In this document: positions 9,283 to 18,875 of the stretch, in pieces
How the letters are laid out: every line of letters begins with the position of its first letter
Numbering within the stretch: the stretch's first letter is position 1
NCBI RefSeq assembly: GCF_013184985.2
Contig: NZ_CP063418.1
Coordinates: forward strand, 682,001 to 746,000
Reading direction: 5' to 3'
DNA length: 64,000 nucleotides
DNA from: Actinomyces faecalis
GTDB lineage: Bacteria > Actinomycetota > Actinomycetes > Actinomycetales > Actinomycetaceae
Position numbers and translations under genes: made by a program
Notes under the pieces: model-generated
Databases searched by the model: none
Told to the model about the DNA's origin: nothing
Seen by the model: the letters and a program-made list of their open reading frames with translations, nothing else

Positions 9283-10844
9283 ACCTCCACTCTCCCACGG
9301 GCAGAGTCCTTGGCGGGGGACTTTGTGCCGATGACCTGTCGGATTCCGGCTACCGGGATCTCCAGCCAGGCCGGACGGTGACGAGCCTCGTAGACGGCCT
9401 CGTACAGCGCCTTGTCCAGCTCCAGGGCCGTCAGGAGCACCTGTGCGCGGTGACGGCCGGGCTCGGTCGCGCAGGGCAGGACCTCGCGGTAGCCCGATGA
9501 GAAGGCCTCACGCACGGCCTCCAGCCAGCCCGGGTCGGTGGCCCGGCCGACGGCGGCGGCGTAGTCGAAGGAGCGCAGCATCCCGGCGACGTCCCGCAGC
9601 GGCTGGTCGGGGCGGCGACGGTCGGCCAGAGGGCGCAGGGGCTCACCCTCAAAGTCCAGGACGTACCACCGTCCGGGGAACTGGTCCTCGTGCAGCGTCT
9701 GGCCAAGGTGGTAGTCGCCGTGGACGCGTGTCGCCGGCTCCAGGTGCTCCAGGGACGAGACGGCGTCCAGGGCCTGGGCGACGTGGCCGGCCAGGCCCGG
9801 AAGCCGCTCCTGGAGGGCCGGGACCTCTGCCAGCGCCCACCGGGCCCGCTCCTGGAGGTCCCGACGCAGCTCAGCGGGGCTGACCGGCTCGCTCGTGCCC
9901 AGGGAGGAGGCCAGGTGCTCGTGCATCCGGGCGGTGGTCGCCCCCAGGTCGCGCGCCAGCTCGGTGGTAAGACGACGGCGGGTCCCGCCCTCGCCGTCGT
10001 CCTGACCTGCCAGCGCGCAGAAGAGCTCGAAGCCGTCGGTGGCCTGGGGGACGAAGGTCGTGGCGACGGCGGAGTCGGCGGTCACGGCCTCGCCGTCCGT
10101 CCCGGCGCCCGGCAGCTCCAGGGTCGACCAGGCCACGGGCGTGCGCACCCGGTCCCAGCCGCTGCGAGCCAGGGCCACGGAGACCTCGACATCGGGGTTA
10201 CGGCCGGGGGCCAGGACCCGGAAGAGCTTGACGATGAGGTCGCCGGTATCCAGGTCCTGCGGTGCCGGCGGCATCGCAGGACGGGCCCCGCCCGGGGCGG
10301 AGCCGTCGGGACGGGCCGCGGAGCCGCCCTCGTGGGGGCGGGGCAGCGGCGCGGGCAGGATGACGCTCGTGTTCGACTGCTCCCCGGTGGTGACGTGCAG
10401 ACGCTCGGTGCGCTGGGTGATCGCGGTGGCCGCCGGGGTGCTCAGCGTGGAGCCCGCTGCAAGGGCCGCACGGGCCCACGCCTGCCAGAAGGCAGGGTGG
10501 TGCGGCGCGTCCACGACCGCGCTCGCCCCGCCCTCCAGGACGAATCCCGCTGCCTGGGCGTCCTCCCTGGCGCCGGTCAGGGCGGACAGGACGGCGACGT
10601 CGTCCACCACGAGCGGGACGTGGAGGAGGACCTCGTCTGGACCGGTGGCCTCGTCCTGGGCCGCGCGAGGCAGGGCCAGGACCAGGTCGTGGATGCCGGG
10701 GGCGAGCTCGACGTCGACCACCACGCGCGTGCTGGCAGCCTGCGGGGCCGGGCCGGACCTGAGCGGGAACCAGCGGCGCGTGGACGCCCAGGCCAGCAGC
10801 TGAGGCAGGAGCTCAGCCGTTCCGGGCCAGGGGTGCGGGCTCAT
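9279..10844 (-). CDS. mak: Maltokinase (maltose-1-phosphate forming)
   Basis: Phosphorylates maltose to maltose-1-phosphate, the GlgE donor. The start at 10844 is chosen because its ATG overlaps the glgE stop (ATGA); an open frame upstream to 10922 lies inside glgE. The 521 residues have the aminoglycoside-phosphotransferase-like fold: the catalytic stretch [11 protein letters not shown] (about residue 375) and the metal-binding [18 protein letters not shown] are both present. The N-terminal cap begins [19 protein letters not shown] and contains the RWFPLRSG block typical of Pep2/Mak proteins. Trehalose synthase (TreS), the usual maltose source, is neither fused nor adjacent here. Order and double overlap with glgE and glgB show one operon. 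Confidence 0.93.
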   Translation of the reverse strand: MSPHPWPGTAELLPQLLAWASTRRWFPLRSGPAPQAASTRVVVDVELAPGIHDLVLALPRAAQDEATGPDEVLLHVPLVVDDVAVLSALTGAREDAQAAGFVLEGGASAVVDAPHHPAFWQAWARAALAAGSTLSTPAATAITQRTERLHVTTGEQSNTSVILPAPLPRPHEGGSAARPDGSAPGGARPAMPPAPQDLDTGDLIVKLFRVLAPGRNPDVEVSVALARSGWDRVRTPVAWSTLELPGAGTDGEAVTADSAVATTFVPQATDGFELFCALAGQDDGEGGTRRRLTTELARDLGATTARMHEHLASSLGTSEPVSPAELRRDLQERARWALAEVPALQERLPGLAGHVAQALDAVSSLEHLEPATRVHGDYHLGQTLHEDQFPGRWYVLDFEGEPLRPLADRRRPDQPLRDVAGMLRSFDYAAAVGRATDPGWLEAVREAFSSGYREVLPCATEPGRHRAQVLLTALELDKALYEAVYEARHRPAWLEIPVAGIRQVIGTKSPAKDSARGRVEV

Positions 10845-12985
10845 CGCAACGGTTCCACGTGCAGCACGTGCGCGCAGCGGCCGGCGTAGGGGTCCAGCCT
10901 CACGTAGCTGACGGCTCCCCACGTGAAGACCTCCCCGGTCAGCTCGTCGGTCACTCGTACCCCCGCGTCAGGCGGCAGCCCGAGCCGGGCCATGTCCAGG
11001 TACACCTGGCCCTCGCGTGCGTGGTGGGGGTCAAGGTTGACCACCGTGAGGACCACGTCCTCACGGCCTGTGGGCGAGTGCTCGGCGTCCACCCGCTTGG
11101 AGTAGGCGATGAGGGCGTCGTCGCTGGTGCCGTGGAACCAGACGTCCCGCAGCTGGCGCAGCGCCGGGTGAGCGGCGCGGGCGGCGTTGAGCCTGGTGAG
11201 CAGGTCCTCGATGCCGTTGGCGCGGGCGGCGGCGAAGTCACGCGGCTTGAGCTCGTACTTCTCGTTGTCGATCTGTTCCTCGTACCCCGGGCGCGGGGTG
11301 GACTCGGCCAGCTCGTAGCCGGAGTAGATGCCCCACGTGGGGGACAGCGTGGCGGCCAGCACGGCCCGCAGCTTGAAGGCCGGCACCTTCCCGTTGGTCA
11401 TGAAGGGGGTGAGGATGTCGTGCGTGGTGGGCCAGAAGGCCGGACGCAGGACGTGGGCGGTGTCCTGGGAGAGCTCGACCACGTACTCGGTCAGCTCCTC
11501 CTTGGTGTTGCGCCATGCGAAGTAGGTGTAGCTCTGGTGGAAGCCGATCTTGCCCAGCGTGCGCATCATGGCCGGGCGGGTGAAGGCCTCGGCCAGGAAG
11601 AGCACCTGCGGGTGGGTGGCGTGGACCTCACGCAGCAGCCGCTGCCAGAAGCTGAGGGGCTTGGTGTGGGGGTTGTCGACGCGGAAGATGGTCACCCCGT
11701 GCTCGATCCAGGTGTAGACCACCTCACGGACGGCCTGGTAGATGCCCTCCGGGTCGTTGTCAAAGTTGAGGGGGTAGATGTCCTGGTACTTCTTGGGCGG
11801 GTTCTCGGCGTAGGCGATCGAGCCGTCAGCCAGGACCGTGAACCACTCCGGGTGCTCGGTCACCCACGGGTGGTCAGGGGAGCACTGCAGCGCCAGGTCG
11901 AGGGCCACCTCCATGCCCAGCTCGTGTGAGCGGGCCACCAGGGCGTCGAAGTCCTCGAAGGTGCCCAGCTCGGGGTGGATGGCGTCGTGGCCGCCCTCAG
12001 ACGAGCCGATCCCGTAGGGCGAGCCAGGGTCACCCGGGCGGGCGGTGAGGGTGTTGTTACGGCCCTTGCGGTTGGTGACGCCGATCGGGGACAGGGGCGT
12101 GAGGTAGAGGACGTCGAACCCCATGGCGGCGATACGGTCCAGCCCCTTGGCCGCGGTGCGCAGGTTGCCGCTGGTCCAGTGCCCCTGCTCGTCCACGCGC
12201 GCACCCAGCGAGCGTGGGAAGATCTCGTACCACGAGCCTGTCAGTGCCCGGGGCCGGTCGACCTGCAAGGGGTAGGTGGCCGAGGGGGAGACGTGGTCAC
12301 GCAGGGGCAGACGCTCCAGGGCCTCGGTGACGTCCGTGGCGACGCCTGCGCCCAGGCGCTCGCGGACGGGACGAGACCCGTCACGCAGGGCGACGGCTGC
12401 CGCCCGCAGGCGAGCGACGTCGTCGGCGCCGCGACCGGGGACCTCGGCGGCCCGGATGAGGACGCGGGCGCCCTCCTCCAGCATGAGGTCCACGTCAATG
12501 CCGGCCGGGACCTTGATCTCGGCGTCGTGGCGCCAGGTGGCGTAAGGGTCGGACCAGCCCTCCACGCGCAGTCCCCAGTCTCCGGGCTCGTCCGCGACCA
12601 GACGTCCCTCATAGCGGTCCATGCCTGGGGCGACGTCCACCATGCGCACGCTCGGGCCGTCGGTGCCGTCGGGACGGACCAGGACGGCGGTGGCGCCGTA
12701 GCGGTCGTGGCCCTCACGGAAGACGGTGGCGCGCACGGGGAAGACCTCGCCGACCACGGCCTTGGAGGGCCAGCGCCCGTCCTCCACCACGGGGAAGACC
12801 TCAGTGACCGGGATACGCCCGATGAGTGAGAAGGGCGCGGGCTCAGGCACCGCCTGAGGCACGGCAGCGACCGCCGAGCGGCTGGGAGCCGCCTGCTCCT
12901 GCGCAGGTGAGGCGGCGCGGGAGCCTGGGAGGTCACCCTTGCTCGTGGAGGCGGAACGGGACCTGGATCTGGTGTTGCGCGTCAC
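10841..12985 (-). CDS. glgE: Alpha-1,4-glucan:maltose-1-phosphate maltosyltransferase (GH13_3)
   Basis: Transfers maltosyl units from maltose-1-phosphate to alpha-glucan chains. Read from the GTG at 12985 it is 714 residues; the frame is open further upstream to 13093, but that part runs through the inverted repeat at 13045-13119, so the shorter start is preferred. Family blocks include IGRIPVTEVFPVVEDGRWPSKAVVGE-type N-terminal domain sequence, TGSWYEIFPRSLG, the NRKGRNN loop, FRVDNPHTKPLSFW with the nucleophile Asp, and VLFLAEAFTRPAMM with the acid/base Glu. The first ~40 residues are low complexity (Arg, Ser, Ala) and poorly conserved. First gene of the glgE-mak-glgB operon. Confidence 0.95.
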   Translation of the reverse strand: MTRNTRSRSRSASTSKGDLPGSRAASPAQEQAAPSRSAVAAVPQAVPEPAPFSLIGRIPVTEVFPVVEDGRWPSKAVVGEVFPVRATVFREGHDRYGATAVLVRPDGTDGPSVRMVDVAPGMDRYEGRLVADEPGDWGLRVEGWSDPYATWRHDAEIKVPAGIDVDLMLEEGARVLIRAAEVPGRGADDVARLRAAAVALRDGSRPVRERLGAGVATDVTEALERLPLRDHVSPSATYPLQVDRPRALTGSWYEIFPRSLGARVDEQGHWTSGNLRTAAKGLDRIAAMGFDVLYLTPLSPIGVTNRKGRNNTLTARPGDPGSPYGIGSSEGGHDAIHPELGTFEDFDALVARSHELGMEVALDLALQCSPDHPWVTEHPEWFTVLADGSIAYAENPPKKYQDIYPLNFDNDPEGIYQAVREVVYTWIEHGVTIFRVDNPHTKPLSFWQRLLREVHATHPQVLFLAEAFTRPAMMRTLGKIGFHQSYTYFAWRNTKEELTEYVVELSQDTAHVLRPAFWPTTHDILTPFMTNGKVPAFKLRAVLAATLSPTWGIYSGYELAESTPRPGYEEQIDNEKYELKPRDFAAARANGIEDLLTRLNAARAAHPALRQLRDVWFHGTSDDALIAYSKRVDAEHSPTGREDVVLTVVNLDPHHAREGQVYLDMARLGLPPDAGVRVTDELTGEVFTWGAVSYVRLDPYAGRCAHVLHVEPLR

Positions 12986-13044
12986 AGGCGCAAGGCTACC
13001 CGACCCCGAGAGCCCACACGCGCACGCTAGGCGAGCTCCGTCAA

Positions 13045-13119
13045 CCGCGAGCGGGTAGCTATGCACCCGAGTGAAGGCCTCTGAGCCCCTCACTCGGGTG
13101 CATAGCTACCCGCTCGCGG
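13045..13119. repeat. Perfect 30-bp inverted repeat, possible terminator of trpS
   Basis: Left arm 13045-13074 and right arm 13090-13119 are perfect reverse complements over 30 bp, with a 15-base loop; each arm contains GGGTAGCTATGCACCCGAGT or its complement. It lies 11 bp past the trpS stop and upstream of glgE, so it could end trpS transcription. There is no T-run after the stem on either side, so a standard intrinsic terminator is not certain. No other copy was noticed in the window. Confidence 0.75.
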
Positions 13120-13130
13120 AATTAAGGGAG

Positions 13131-14258
13131 TCAGTAGTCCATGTGCATCGCGGTACGCACGGCGTCCAGAGTCTGGCTCGCCACCTCGCGAGCACGCTCG
13201 TTGCCGGCGTGCAGCACCTGGAGCAGGTAGTCCTCGTTGGCGGCCAGCTCGGCTCGACGAGCACGGATAGGAGCGAAGAAGTCGTTGACCGCCTCCGTGG
13301 TGACCTTCTTGAGGGTGCCTGCACCGCCGTCACCGACGCGGTCGGCGATCTCCTCCGGCGTGCCCGCCCCGCACAGGGAGGCCAGCGTGAGCAGGTTGGA
13401 TACCTCCGGGCGGCCGACCGGGTCGTAGGTGATGACGCGCTCGGAGTCCGTCTTGGCCTTCCTGAGCGCCTTGGCGGTCTCGTCCGCGCTCATGCGCAGC
13501 TCGATGGTGTTGTGACGCGACTTGCTCATCTTCTCCCCGTCAAGACCCAGCAGGAGCGGTGCCTCGGACAGCAGCGCCTCAGGGCGGCGGAAGACCGGGT
13601 GCTCCTTGACCACGCGCCCGTAGCGCTTGTCGAAGCGCTGGGCGATCAGACGCGCCTGCTCCAGGTGAGGGAGCTGGTCCTTGCCCACGGGGACGAGGTT
13701 GGCCTGGCAGAAGAGGATGTCCGCGGCCTGGTGGACGGGATAGGTGAGCATGAGCCCGGTCATCGCGCGGCCGTCAGTGGCCTCCAGCTCGGCCTTGACC
13801 GTGGGGTTGCGGTGCAGCTCGGACTCGGTGACCAGGGAGAGGAAGGGCAGCATGAGCTGGTTCTCCTCAGGCACCGCCGAGTGCGCGAAGATCGTGGAGC
13901 GCTCGGGGTCCACGCCCACGGCCAGGGAGTCGGCTACCAGGGACAGGACGCGCTCGCGGACAGGGCCCACACCGTCACGGTCGGTGATGACCTGGTAGTC
14001 GGCTACGAGGATCCAGGTGTCCACGCCGCGGTCCTGGATCTTGGCCCAGGAGTGCATGGTGCCGAAGTAGTGCCCCAGGTGCATGTTGCCGGTGGGACGC
14101 ACGCCGGTGAGCATGCGGTAGCGGCCGGGGTTGACGTCCAGGTCGGCCTCGATCTCGGCGCTGCGGGCCATGGAACGGGCGAGGGAGGCGTCAGAGGTGG
14201 CGCCGGCGAGCGCCTCCTCGGCCTTGGTAGGGGCGGTGGGCTCCGGAGTCTGCGTCAT
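13131..14258 (-). CDS. trpS: Tryptophanyl-tRNA synthetase
   Basis: Charges tRNA-Trp; class I synthetase of 375 residues. The HIGH-type motif is in GVRPTGNMHLGHYFGTMHSW (about residues 53-72) and the KMSKS loop in LDGEKMSKSRHN (about residue 239). Other conserved parts are TGLMLTYPVHQAADILF and VPVGKDQLPHLEQARLIA. The N-terminal ~35 residues are a variable extension. It is not functionally tied to the glycogen genes around it; the strong inverted repeat downstream separates it from glgE. Confidence 0.96.
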   Translation of the reverse strand: MTQTPEPTAPTKAEEALAGATSDASLARSMARSAEIEADLDVNPGRYRMLTGVRPTGNMHLGHYFGTMHSWAKIQDRGVDTWILVADYQVITDRDGVGPVRERVLSLVADSLAVGVDPERSTIFAHSAVPEENQLMLPFLSLVTESELHRNPTVKAELEATDGRAMTGLMLTYPVHQAADILFCQANLVPVGKDQLPHLEQARLIAQRFDKRYGRVVKEHPVFRRPEALLSEAPLLLGLDGEKMSKSRHNTIELRMSADETAKALRKAKTDSERVITYDPVGRPEVSNLLTLASLCGAGTPEEIADRVGDGGAGTLKKVTTEAVNDFFAPIRARRAELAANEDYLLQVLHAGNERAREVASQTLDAVRTAMHMDY

Positions 14259-14334
14259 GGCGTCATCCTAGGCGAGGGTACTGAGGCTGCCAGCCGAGGG
14301 ACGACGGCGGTCCGACCTCGGTCCTCAGGCGGCC

Positions 14335-16665
14335 TCAGACGAGATCCTCACCCGACAGGTACAGCCGCAGGCTCAGCGCGTCCATGGTCGTGGTGTCACC
14401 CGGCCGGTCCTGCCTGCAGCCCGTCATACCGGTACGTGCGGCCTGAGCCTGTGGCGAGACGGCGACGTGAGACCTACCGGCTGGTCCGCGCCCCACCCTG
14501 CGGGCCAGCGCGAAGGCAGAGGTGTGCGGGCGCGGGACCGCCCAGGAGGAGTCCCAGGTCAGGTGCCAGTCACGTCCGTGCGCGCCGGGCAGCGTGACCT
14601 CCACCTGGTCCAGGGAGCCGTTGATGACCACGAGCAGGTCGTCGTCGCCCACCGGCACGCCCGAGCGCAGCATCTGGACCACTCGCGTGTGCGGGTCGTG
14701 CCACTGCTCGTGCTCCATCGCCTCGCCGTCGGCGCGGTACCAGGCCAGGTCCGCGATCGAGTCCCCGTCAACCGGCAGCCCGGTGGCGAAGGCCGCGGGG
14801 CGCATAACCGGGTGCTCGCGGCGCAGGCGCAGCAGGAAGCGGGTGGTGGCCAGGACGTCGCGCTGCCAGGTGGCCAGGTCCCAGTCGTACCAGGACACCG
14901 GGGAGTCCTGGCAGTAGGAGTTGTTGTTACCGCCCTGGCTTCGGCCGACCTCGTCGCCTCCCAGCAGCATGGGCGTGCCGGCCGAGACCAGGAGCGTGCC
15001 CAGCACGTTGCGAGTGGACCGACGGCGCAGCACCTCGATCGGGCCGCCGTCCACGCCCTCAGGGACCGGGCCCTCGAAGCCGTGGTTCCATGAGCGGTTG
15101 TCGTCGGTGCCGTCGCGGTTGGCCTCGCCGTTGGCCTCGTTGTGCTTGTAGTCGTAGGAGACCAGGTCGCGCAGGGTGAAGCCGTCGTGGGCGGTGACGA
15201 AGTTGACGCTGCCCAGCGGCCCGCGTCCTGCGGGGTACTCCCCGCCGGAGAACAGGTCCGCGCTGCCTGACAGGCGCGTGGCCAGGTCACACAGGTCCGA
15301 GCCGGGCAGACCCTTGGCCAGGGCGGAGGCGTCGGAGAGCCAGAAGGAGCGCACGGTGCCGCGGTAGCGGTCGTTCCAGTCGTGGAAGGGGGCGGGGAAC
15401 TCGCCGGTGCGCCACCCGCCCGGCCCCACGTCCCAGGGCTCGGCGATGAGCCTGGCGCGCTGGAGCACCGGGTCCGTGGCCATGCCGATCAGCAGGGCGT
15501 GGCGCGGGTTGAACTCTGAGCCCTCGCGTCCCAGGGTCGCCGCCAGGTCGAAGCGGAAGCCGTCCACGCCGATCTCGCTGACCCAGTAGCGCAGGGAGTC
15601 CAGCGCCAGCTGGACGGCCCGGGTGGAACGGAAGTCCACGGTGTTCCCGGTTCCCGTGACGTCGGCGTACTGGGCGGGGCGCCCGGGGGAGTGCAGGTAG
15701 TACTCCAGGTTGTCCAGGCCGCGCAGGCTCAGGCTCGGTCCGTCCACGCCTGACTCGCAGGTGTGGTTGTAGACCACGTCCATGACGACCTCGAGCCCGG
15801 CCTCGTGAAGGATCGAGACCATGCCCCGCAGCTCGTCGAGCACGGCCTGGGGGCCGGCCTCGCGCGCGGCGGCGGTGGCGTAGGAGGGCTCGGGGGCGAA
15901 GTAGGACAGCGTGGAGTAGCCCCAGTAGTTCGTGCGCGAGCTCTTCAGGAGGAAGACCTCGGAGAAGGAGGCCTGGATCGGAAGCAGCTCGATCGTGGTG
16001 ACACCGAGGGAGGTGAGGTAGCTGATCGTGGCCGGGTGGGCCAGGCCCGCGTAGGTTCCGCGCAGCTCGGGCGGGACCCCGGGCATGTCGTGGGTCAGGC
16101 CCTTGACGTGGGTCTCGTAGATGACTGTCTGCTCGGGCGCCGTGCGTGGGCCGGGCACGACGGGGAAGGTCGGGGGGCCGGTGACCACGCCCAGGGCCAC
16201 GTGGCTGGCGGAGTCCAGGAGCGAGGGCGTCATCGGCTGGGCCACCGGGCGCAGCCGCTCGTCGACCTCGTGGGCGAAGATCTCCGGACCGAGCTCTGGG
16301 GTCCCCTCCAGCGCACGTGCGTAGGGATCGAGCAGGAGCTTGTTCGGGTTGGCGAGTACGCCCTCGTCAGGGCTCCACGGCCCGTGGACGCGGTAGCCGT
16401 AGCGCTGGCCCGCGCCCACGCCCGGGACGAAGGCGCCCCAGGCGCCGCGCTCGGGCCCGTGCATGCCGACCCGCCGCTCAGCCAGGACCCGGCCGGCGCC
16501 GTCGGTCTGGACCAGGCACAGGTCGACGGCGGTGGCGTGCGGGGCGACGACGACGAAGCTCGTCCCCTCCGCCTCGGTGGTGGCGCCCAGACGCGTGCGG
16601 TCGCGGGCGTCCTCGGGGCAGAGGGCTGCAGGCAGCACGGTGAGGGATTCAGACACGCCTGCCAT
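14335..16665 (-). CDS. glgX: Glycogen debranching enzyme (GH13_11)
   Basis: Hydrolyses alpha-1,6 linkages of limit dextrin, completing glycogen breakdown with GlgP. From the ATG at 16665 it is 776 residues; an upstream frame to 16692 has no better signal. Seen in order: CBM48 (FVVVAPHATAVDLCLVQTDG), YGYRVHGPWSPDEG, NKLLLDPYARAL, YETHVKGLTHDMPGVP, the catalytic DVVYNHTCESG, GVDGFRFDLAATLGR (nucleophile Asp), RLIAEPWDVGPGGW (acid/base Glu) and FVTAHDGFTLRDLVSYDYKHN. A C-terminal tail of about 40 residues after the beta domain, with GMTGCRQDRPGDTTT, is unlike the family and probably unstructured. Confidence 0.94.
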   Translation of the reverse strand: MAGVSESLTVLPAALCPEDARDRTRLGATTEAEGTSFVVVAPHATAVDLCLVQTDGAGRVLAERRVGMHGPERGAWGAFVPGVGAGQRYGYRVHGPWSPDEGVLANPNKLLLDPYARALEGTPELGPEIFAHEVDERLRPVAQPMTPSLLDSASHVALGVVTGPPTFPVVPGPRTAPEQTVIYETHVKGLTHDMPGVPPELRGTYAGLAHPATISYLTSLGVTTIELLPIQASFSEVFLLKSSRTNYWGYSTLSYFAPEPSYATAAAREAGPQAVLDELRGMVSILHEAGLEVVMDVVYNHTCESGVDGPSLSLRGLDNLEYYLHSPGRPAQYADVTGTGNTVDFRSTRAVQLALDSLRYWVSEIGVDGFRFDLAATLGREGSEFNPRHALLIGMATDPVLQRARLIAEPWDVGPGGWRTGEFPAPFHDWNDRYRGTVRSFWLSDASALAKGLPGSDLCDLATRLSGSADLFSGGEYPAGRGPLGSVNFVTAHDGFTLRDLVSYDYKHNEANGEANRDGTDDNRSWNHGFEGPVPEGVDGGPIEVLRRRSTRNVLGTLLVSAGTPMLLGGDEVGRSQGGNNNSYCQDSPVSWYDWDLATWQRDVLATTRFLLRLRREHPVMRPAAFATGLPVDGDSIADLAWYRADGEAMEHEQWHDPHTRVVQMLRSGVPVGDDDLLVVINGSLDQVEVTLPGAHGRDWHLTWDSSWAVPRPHTSAFALARRVGRGPAGRSHVAVSPQAQAARTGMTGCRQDRPGDTTTMDALSLRLYLSGEDLV

Positions 16666-16855
16666 TGTCTCGGTACTCCGGGGACCGGACAAGCTCAGCG
16701 CCGTGCTGTGTCACACGTACGGCAGGTGAGGGTGCTCGCACCCTCGGTTCCGCGCTCGTCCCTGCGGCCCGTCCCGCCCCGGGGCCGGGGTGCCGTGCGT
16801 CTCAAGCGTGCCCGGCCCCCTGGCACCTGAGGAAGGGTATGGCAACCTTGGCTGC

Positions 16856-17668
16856 ATGAAAATCGTCGTCTGCATCAAGCACGTCCCCGACGTCCAGTCC
16901 GAGCGCCGCCTGGAGGACGGGCGTCTCGTGCGCGGTGAGGAGGACGTCCTCAACGAGCTCGACGAGAACGCCGTCGAGGCAGCCGTGGCCCTGGTCGAGG
17001 ACCTCGGCGGTGAGGTGGTGGCTCTCACCATGGGCCCCGAGGACGCCGAGGACGGGTTGCGCCGCGCCCTGCAGATGGGAGCCGACTCCGGCGTGCTGGT
17101 GACGGACGAGTCCCTGGTAGGGGCCGACGTCGTCGCCACCGCCCGCACCCTGGCTGCCGCGATCGCTCGCATCGGCGGGGTGGACCCGGCTGCGCCGCGC
17201 GAGGAGGGGCAGGTCGTCACCGGTGACGTGGACCTCGTCATCACCGGTATGGCCTCCCTGGACTCCATGACCTCGATGCTGCCCGGCGCGCTCGCCGCAG
17301 CCCTGGGCGTACCGGCTCTCACCCTCGCCAGCACCCTGGAGGCCGCGGACGACGGCGAGGTCGTCGTCACCCGTGCCACCGGCTCCCTGCGCGAGACCCT
17401 GGCCGCCCCCACCCCTGCGCTGGTCTCGGTCACGGACCAGGCCAACGAGCCGCGCTACCCCAACTTTGCCGCGATGCGCGCCGCCAGGAAGAAGCCCGTG
17501 AACACCTGGGACCTGGCTGAGCTGGGTCTGGAGCCGGGAGCCGGACCGGACATCGCCGTCGTCAGCTCCCAGGCCCGTCCGCCACGTGAGGCCGGCACCA
17601 TCCGGACCGACGCAGGGCAGGCCGGGCGTGACCTGGCTGTCTGGCTGGTGGACAACAAGCTGGTGTGA
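16856..17668 (+). CDS. etfB: Electron transfer flavoprotein, beta subunit
   Basis: Small AMP-binding subunit of the ETF heterodimer that passes electrons from flavin dehydrogenases. The start at 16856 begins MKIVVCIKHVPDVQSERR, the standard EtfB N-terminus, giving 270 residues. NELDENAVEAAVAL and MGADSGVLVTDE fit the nucleotide-binding fold, and the recognition-loop region TDQANEPRYPNFAAMRAARKKPV matches the EtfB signature. Followed after 45 bp by etfA, clearly one operon. No dehydrogenase or ETF-quinone oxidoreductase lies next to it. Confidence 0.93.
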   Translation: MKIVVCIKHVPDVQSERRLEDGRLVRGEEDVLNELDENAVEAAVALVEDLGGEVVALTMGPEDAEDGLRRALQMGADSGVLVTDESLVGADVVATARTLAAAIARIGGVDPAAPREEGQVVTGDVDLVITGMASLDSMTSMLPGALAAALGVPALTLASTLEAADDGEVVVTRATGSLRETLAAPTPALVSVTDQANEPRYPNFAAMRAARKKPVNTWDLAELGLEPGAGPDIAVVSSQARPPREAGTIRTDAGQAGRDLAVWLVDNKLV

Positions 17669-17713
17669 GCCGGGCCCGCCCCACAGACCTGCACGCGAGA
17701 GACTGAAGAAGCA

Positions 17714-18772
17714 ATGACTGAGACGCTGACTGACCCGATCCTCGTCCTGGTGGACCTCGAGGCCCCCTCGGACGCTCCCGGCGGCCTAGGCGCTGCCCAG
17801 ACCACCCACGCCCGTCCCACCGGACCGGCCCTCGACCTGCTGGCGGGAGCCCGTCACCTGACCAGCGGCGACGTCGTTGCTGTCGTGCTCGGCACGGTCG
17901 GGGCCGACGCCTCGGCCCTCCTGGCGGCGGCCGGTGCCACCCGGCTGCTGGCCGCTGAGCTCGGGGGCTCGCAGTCCCTGGCCGGGGTCGCCGCGGACGC
18001 CCTGGTCTGCGCGGCGCGCAGCGTGCGCCCCGCGGCCTCCCTCGTCGTCTCGGACTACCGCGGCAAGGAGGTAGCCGGGCGTGCTGCCGTCCTGCTGGGC
18101 TCGGCTGCCGCCTGTGACGTGGCCGAGGTCGAGGTTCGTGACGGAGCGCTGCACGCCTCCAGGCTCGTGCTCTCGGGCTCCTGGTCCACGACGACGCGTC
18201 TGGCCGCCTCGGGAGAGGCTGCACCGGTCCTGGCGGTGCGTCCCGGTGCCTTCGCGGCCGCCGGTGTCGAGGCGGGCGAGCTGGACCGTGAGGTGCGTCC
18301 TGAGCCGCTGGCCGTGGAGGTCCTTGACGCTGAGGTGAGCCCTCAGTCCCTGTCCGTGCGCCTGGTCTCACGTGAGCAGGCCAGCGTCGTCAGCGGGCCG
18401 GACCTGGCCCAGGCTCGTACCGTCGTGGTCGGCGGGCGCGGGGTCGACGGTGACTTCGACCTGGTCCGCTCGCTCGCAGAGCCGCTGGGTGCGGCAGTGG
18501 GTGCGACGCGTGTGGCCTGCGACGAGGGCTGGATCGAGCGCAGCGCCCAGATCGGCCAGACCGGGCTGTCAGTCGCTCCACGCCTGTACGTCGGCCTGGG
18601 CGTGTCCGGGGCCGTGCACCACACCAGCGGCATCCAGGGGGCGGGCACGATCGTGGCCGTGTGCGACGACTCCGAGGCCCCGATCTTCGAGATGGCCGAC
18701 TACGGCATCGTCGGTGACGTGCGCGAGGTCGTCCCGCAGCTGGTCGAGGAGCTGGGTCGGCTTCGAGGATGA
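17714..18772 (+). CDS. etfA: Electron transfer flavoprotein, alpha subunit
   Basis: FAD-binding subunit of ETF, 352 residues. The N-terminal domain begins ILVLVDLEAP and is more divergent than the C-terminal FAD domain, where VVVGGRGVDGDFDLVRSLAEPLGAAVGATR, WIERSAQIGQTG, YVGLGVSGAVHHTSGIQGAGTIVAV and FEMADYGIVGDV match the family closely. These are the FAD adenine and ribityl contacts known in EtfA. It follows etfB after 45 bp; a purine-rich sequence (GAGAGACTGAAGAAG) precedes the ATG. Confidence 0.94.
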   Translation: MTETLTDPILVLVDLEAPSDAPGGLGAAQTTHARPTGPALDLLAGARHLTSGDVVAVVLGTVGADASALLAAAGATRLLAAELGGSQSLAGVAADALVCAARSVRPAASLVVSDYRGKEVAGRAAVLLGSAAACDVAEVEVRDGALHASRLVLSGSWSTTTRLAASGEAAPVLAVRPGAFAAAGVEAGELDREVRPEPLAVEVLDAEVSPQSLSVRLVSREQASVVSGPDLAQARTVVVGGRGVDGDFDLVRSLAEPLGAAVGATRVACDEGWIERSAQIGQTGLSVAPRLYVGLGVSGAVHHTSGIQGAGTIVAVCDDSEAPIFEMADYGIVGDVREVVPQLVEELGRLRG

Positions 18773-18828
18773 GAACCTGTCCGTCCTGGACGGGTGCGGG
18801 TCTGAAGGTCCTGGCGCTGCCGGCTTTG

Positions 18829-18847
18829 TCAGGCTAGCCTTACCTGA
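18829..18847. promoter_or_regulatory. DtxR/IdeR-type iron box
   Basis: The 19-mer TCAGGCTAGCCTTACCTGA matches the DtxR/IdeR consensus (TTAGGTTAGCCTAACCTAA) at 15 of 19 positions and is itself nearly palindromic. It lies 28 bp upstream of the GTG at 18876 with the ribosome-binding site between. It predicts iron-dependent repression of the downstream gene. Confidence 0.75.
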
Positions 18848-18875
18848 GATCTTAGGCGTCCCAGGAAGAGGAACC

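Noticed and set aside
7642..9381. 579-codon plus-strand frame opposite glgB
   Set aside because: Antisense shadow of the branching enzyme; no ribosome-binding site or known domain.
13071..14597. 508-codon plus-strand frame opposite trpS
   Set aside because: Starts inside the inverted repeat and is antisense to trpS and glgX.
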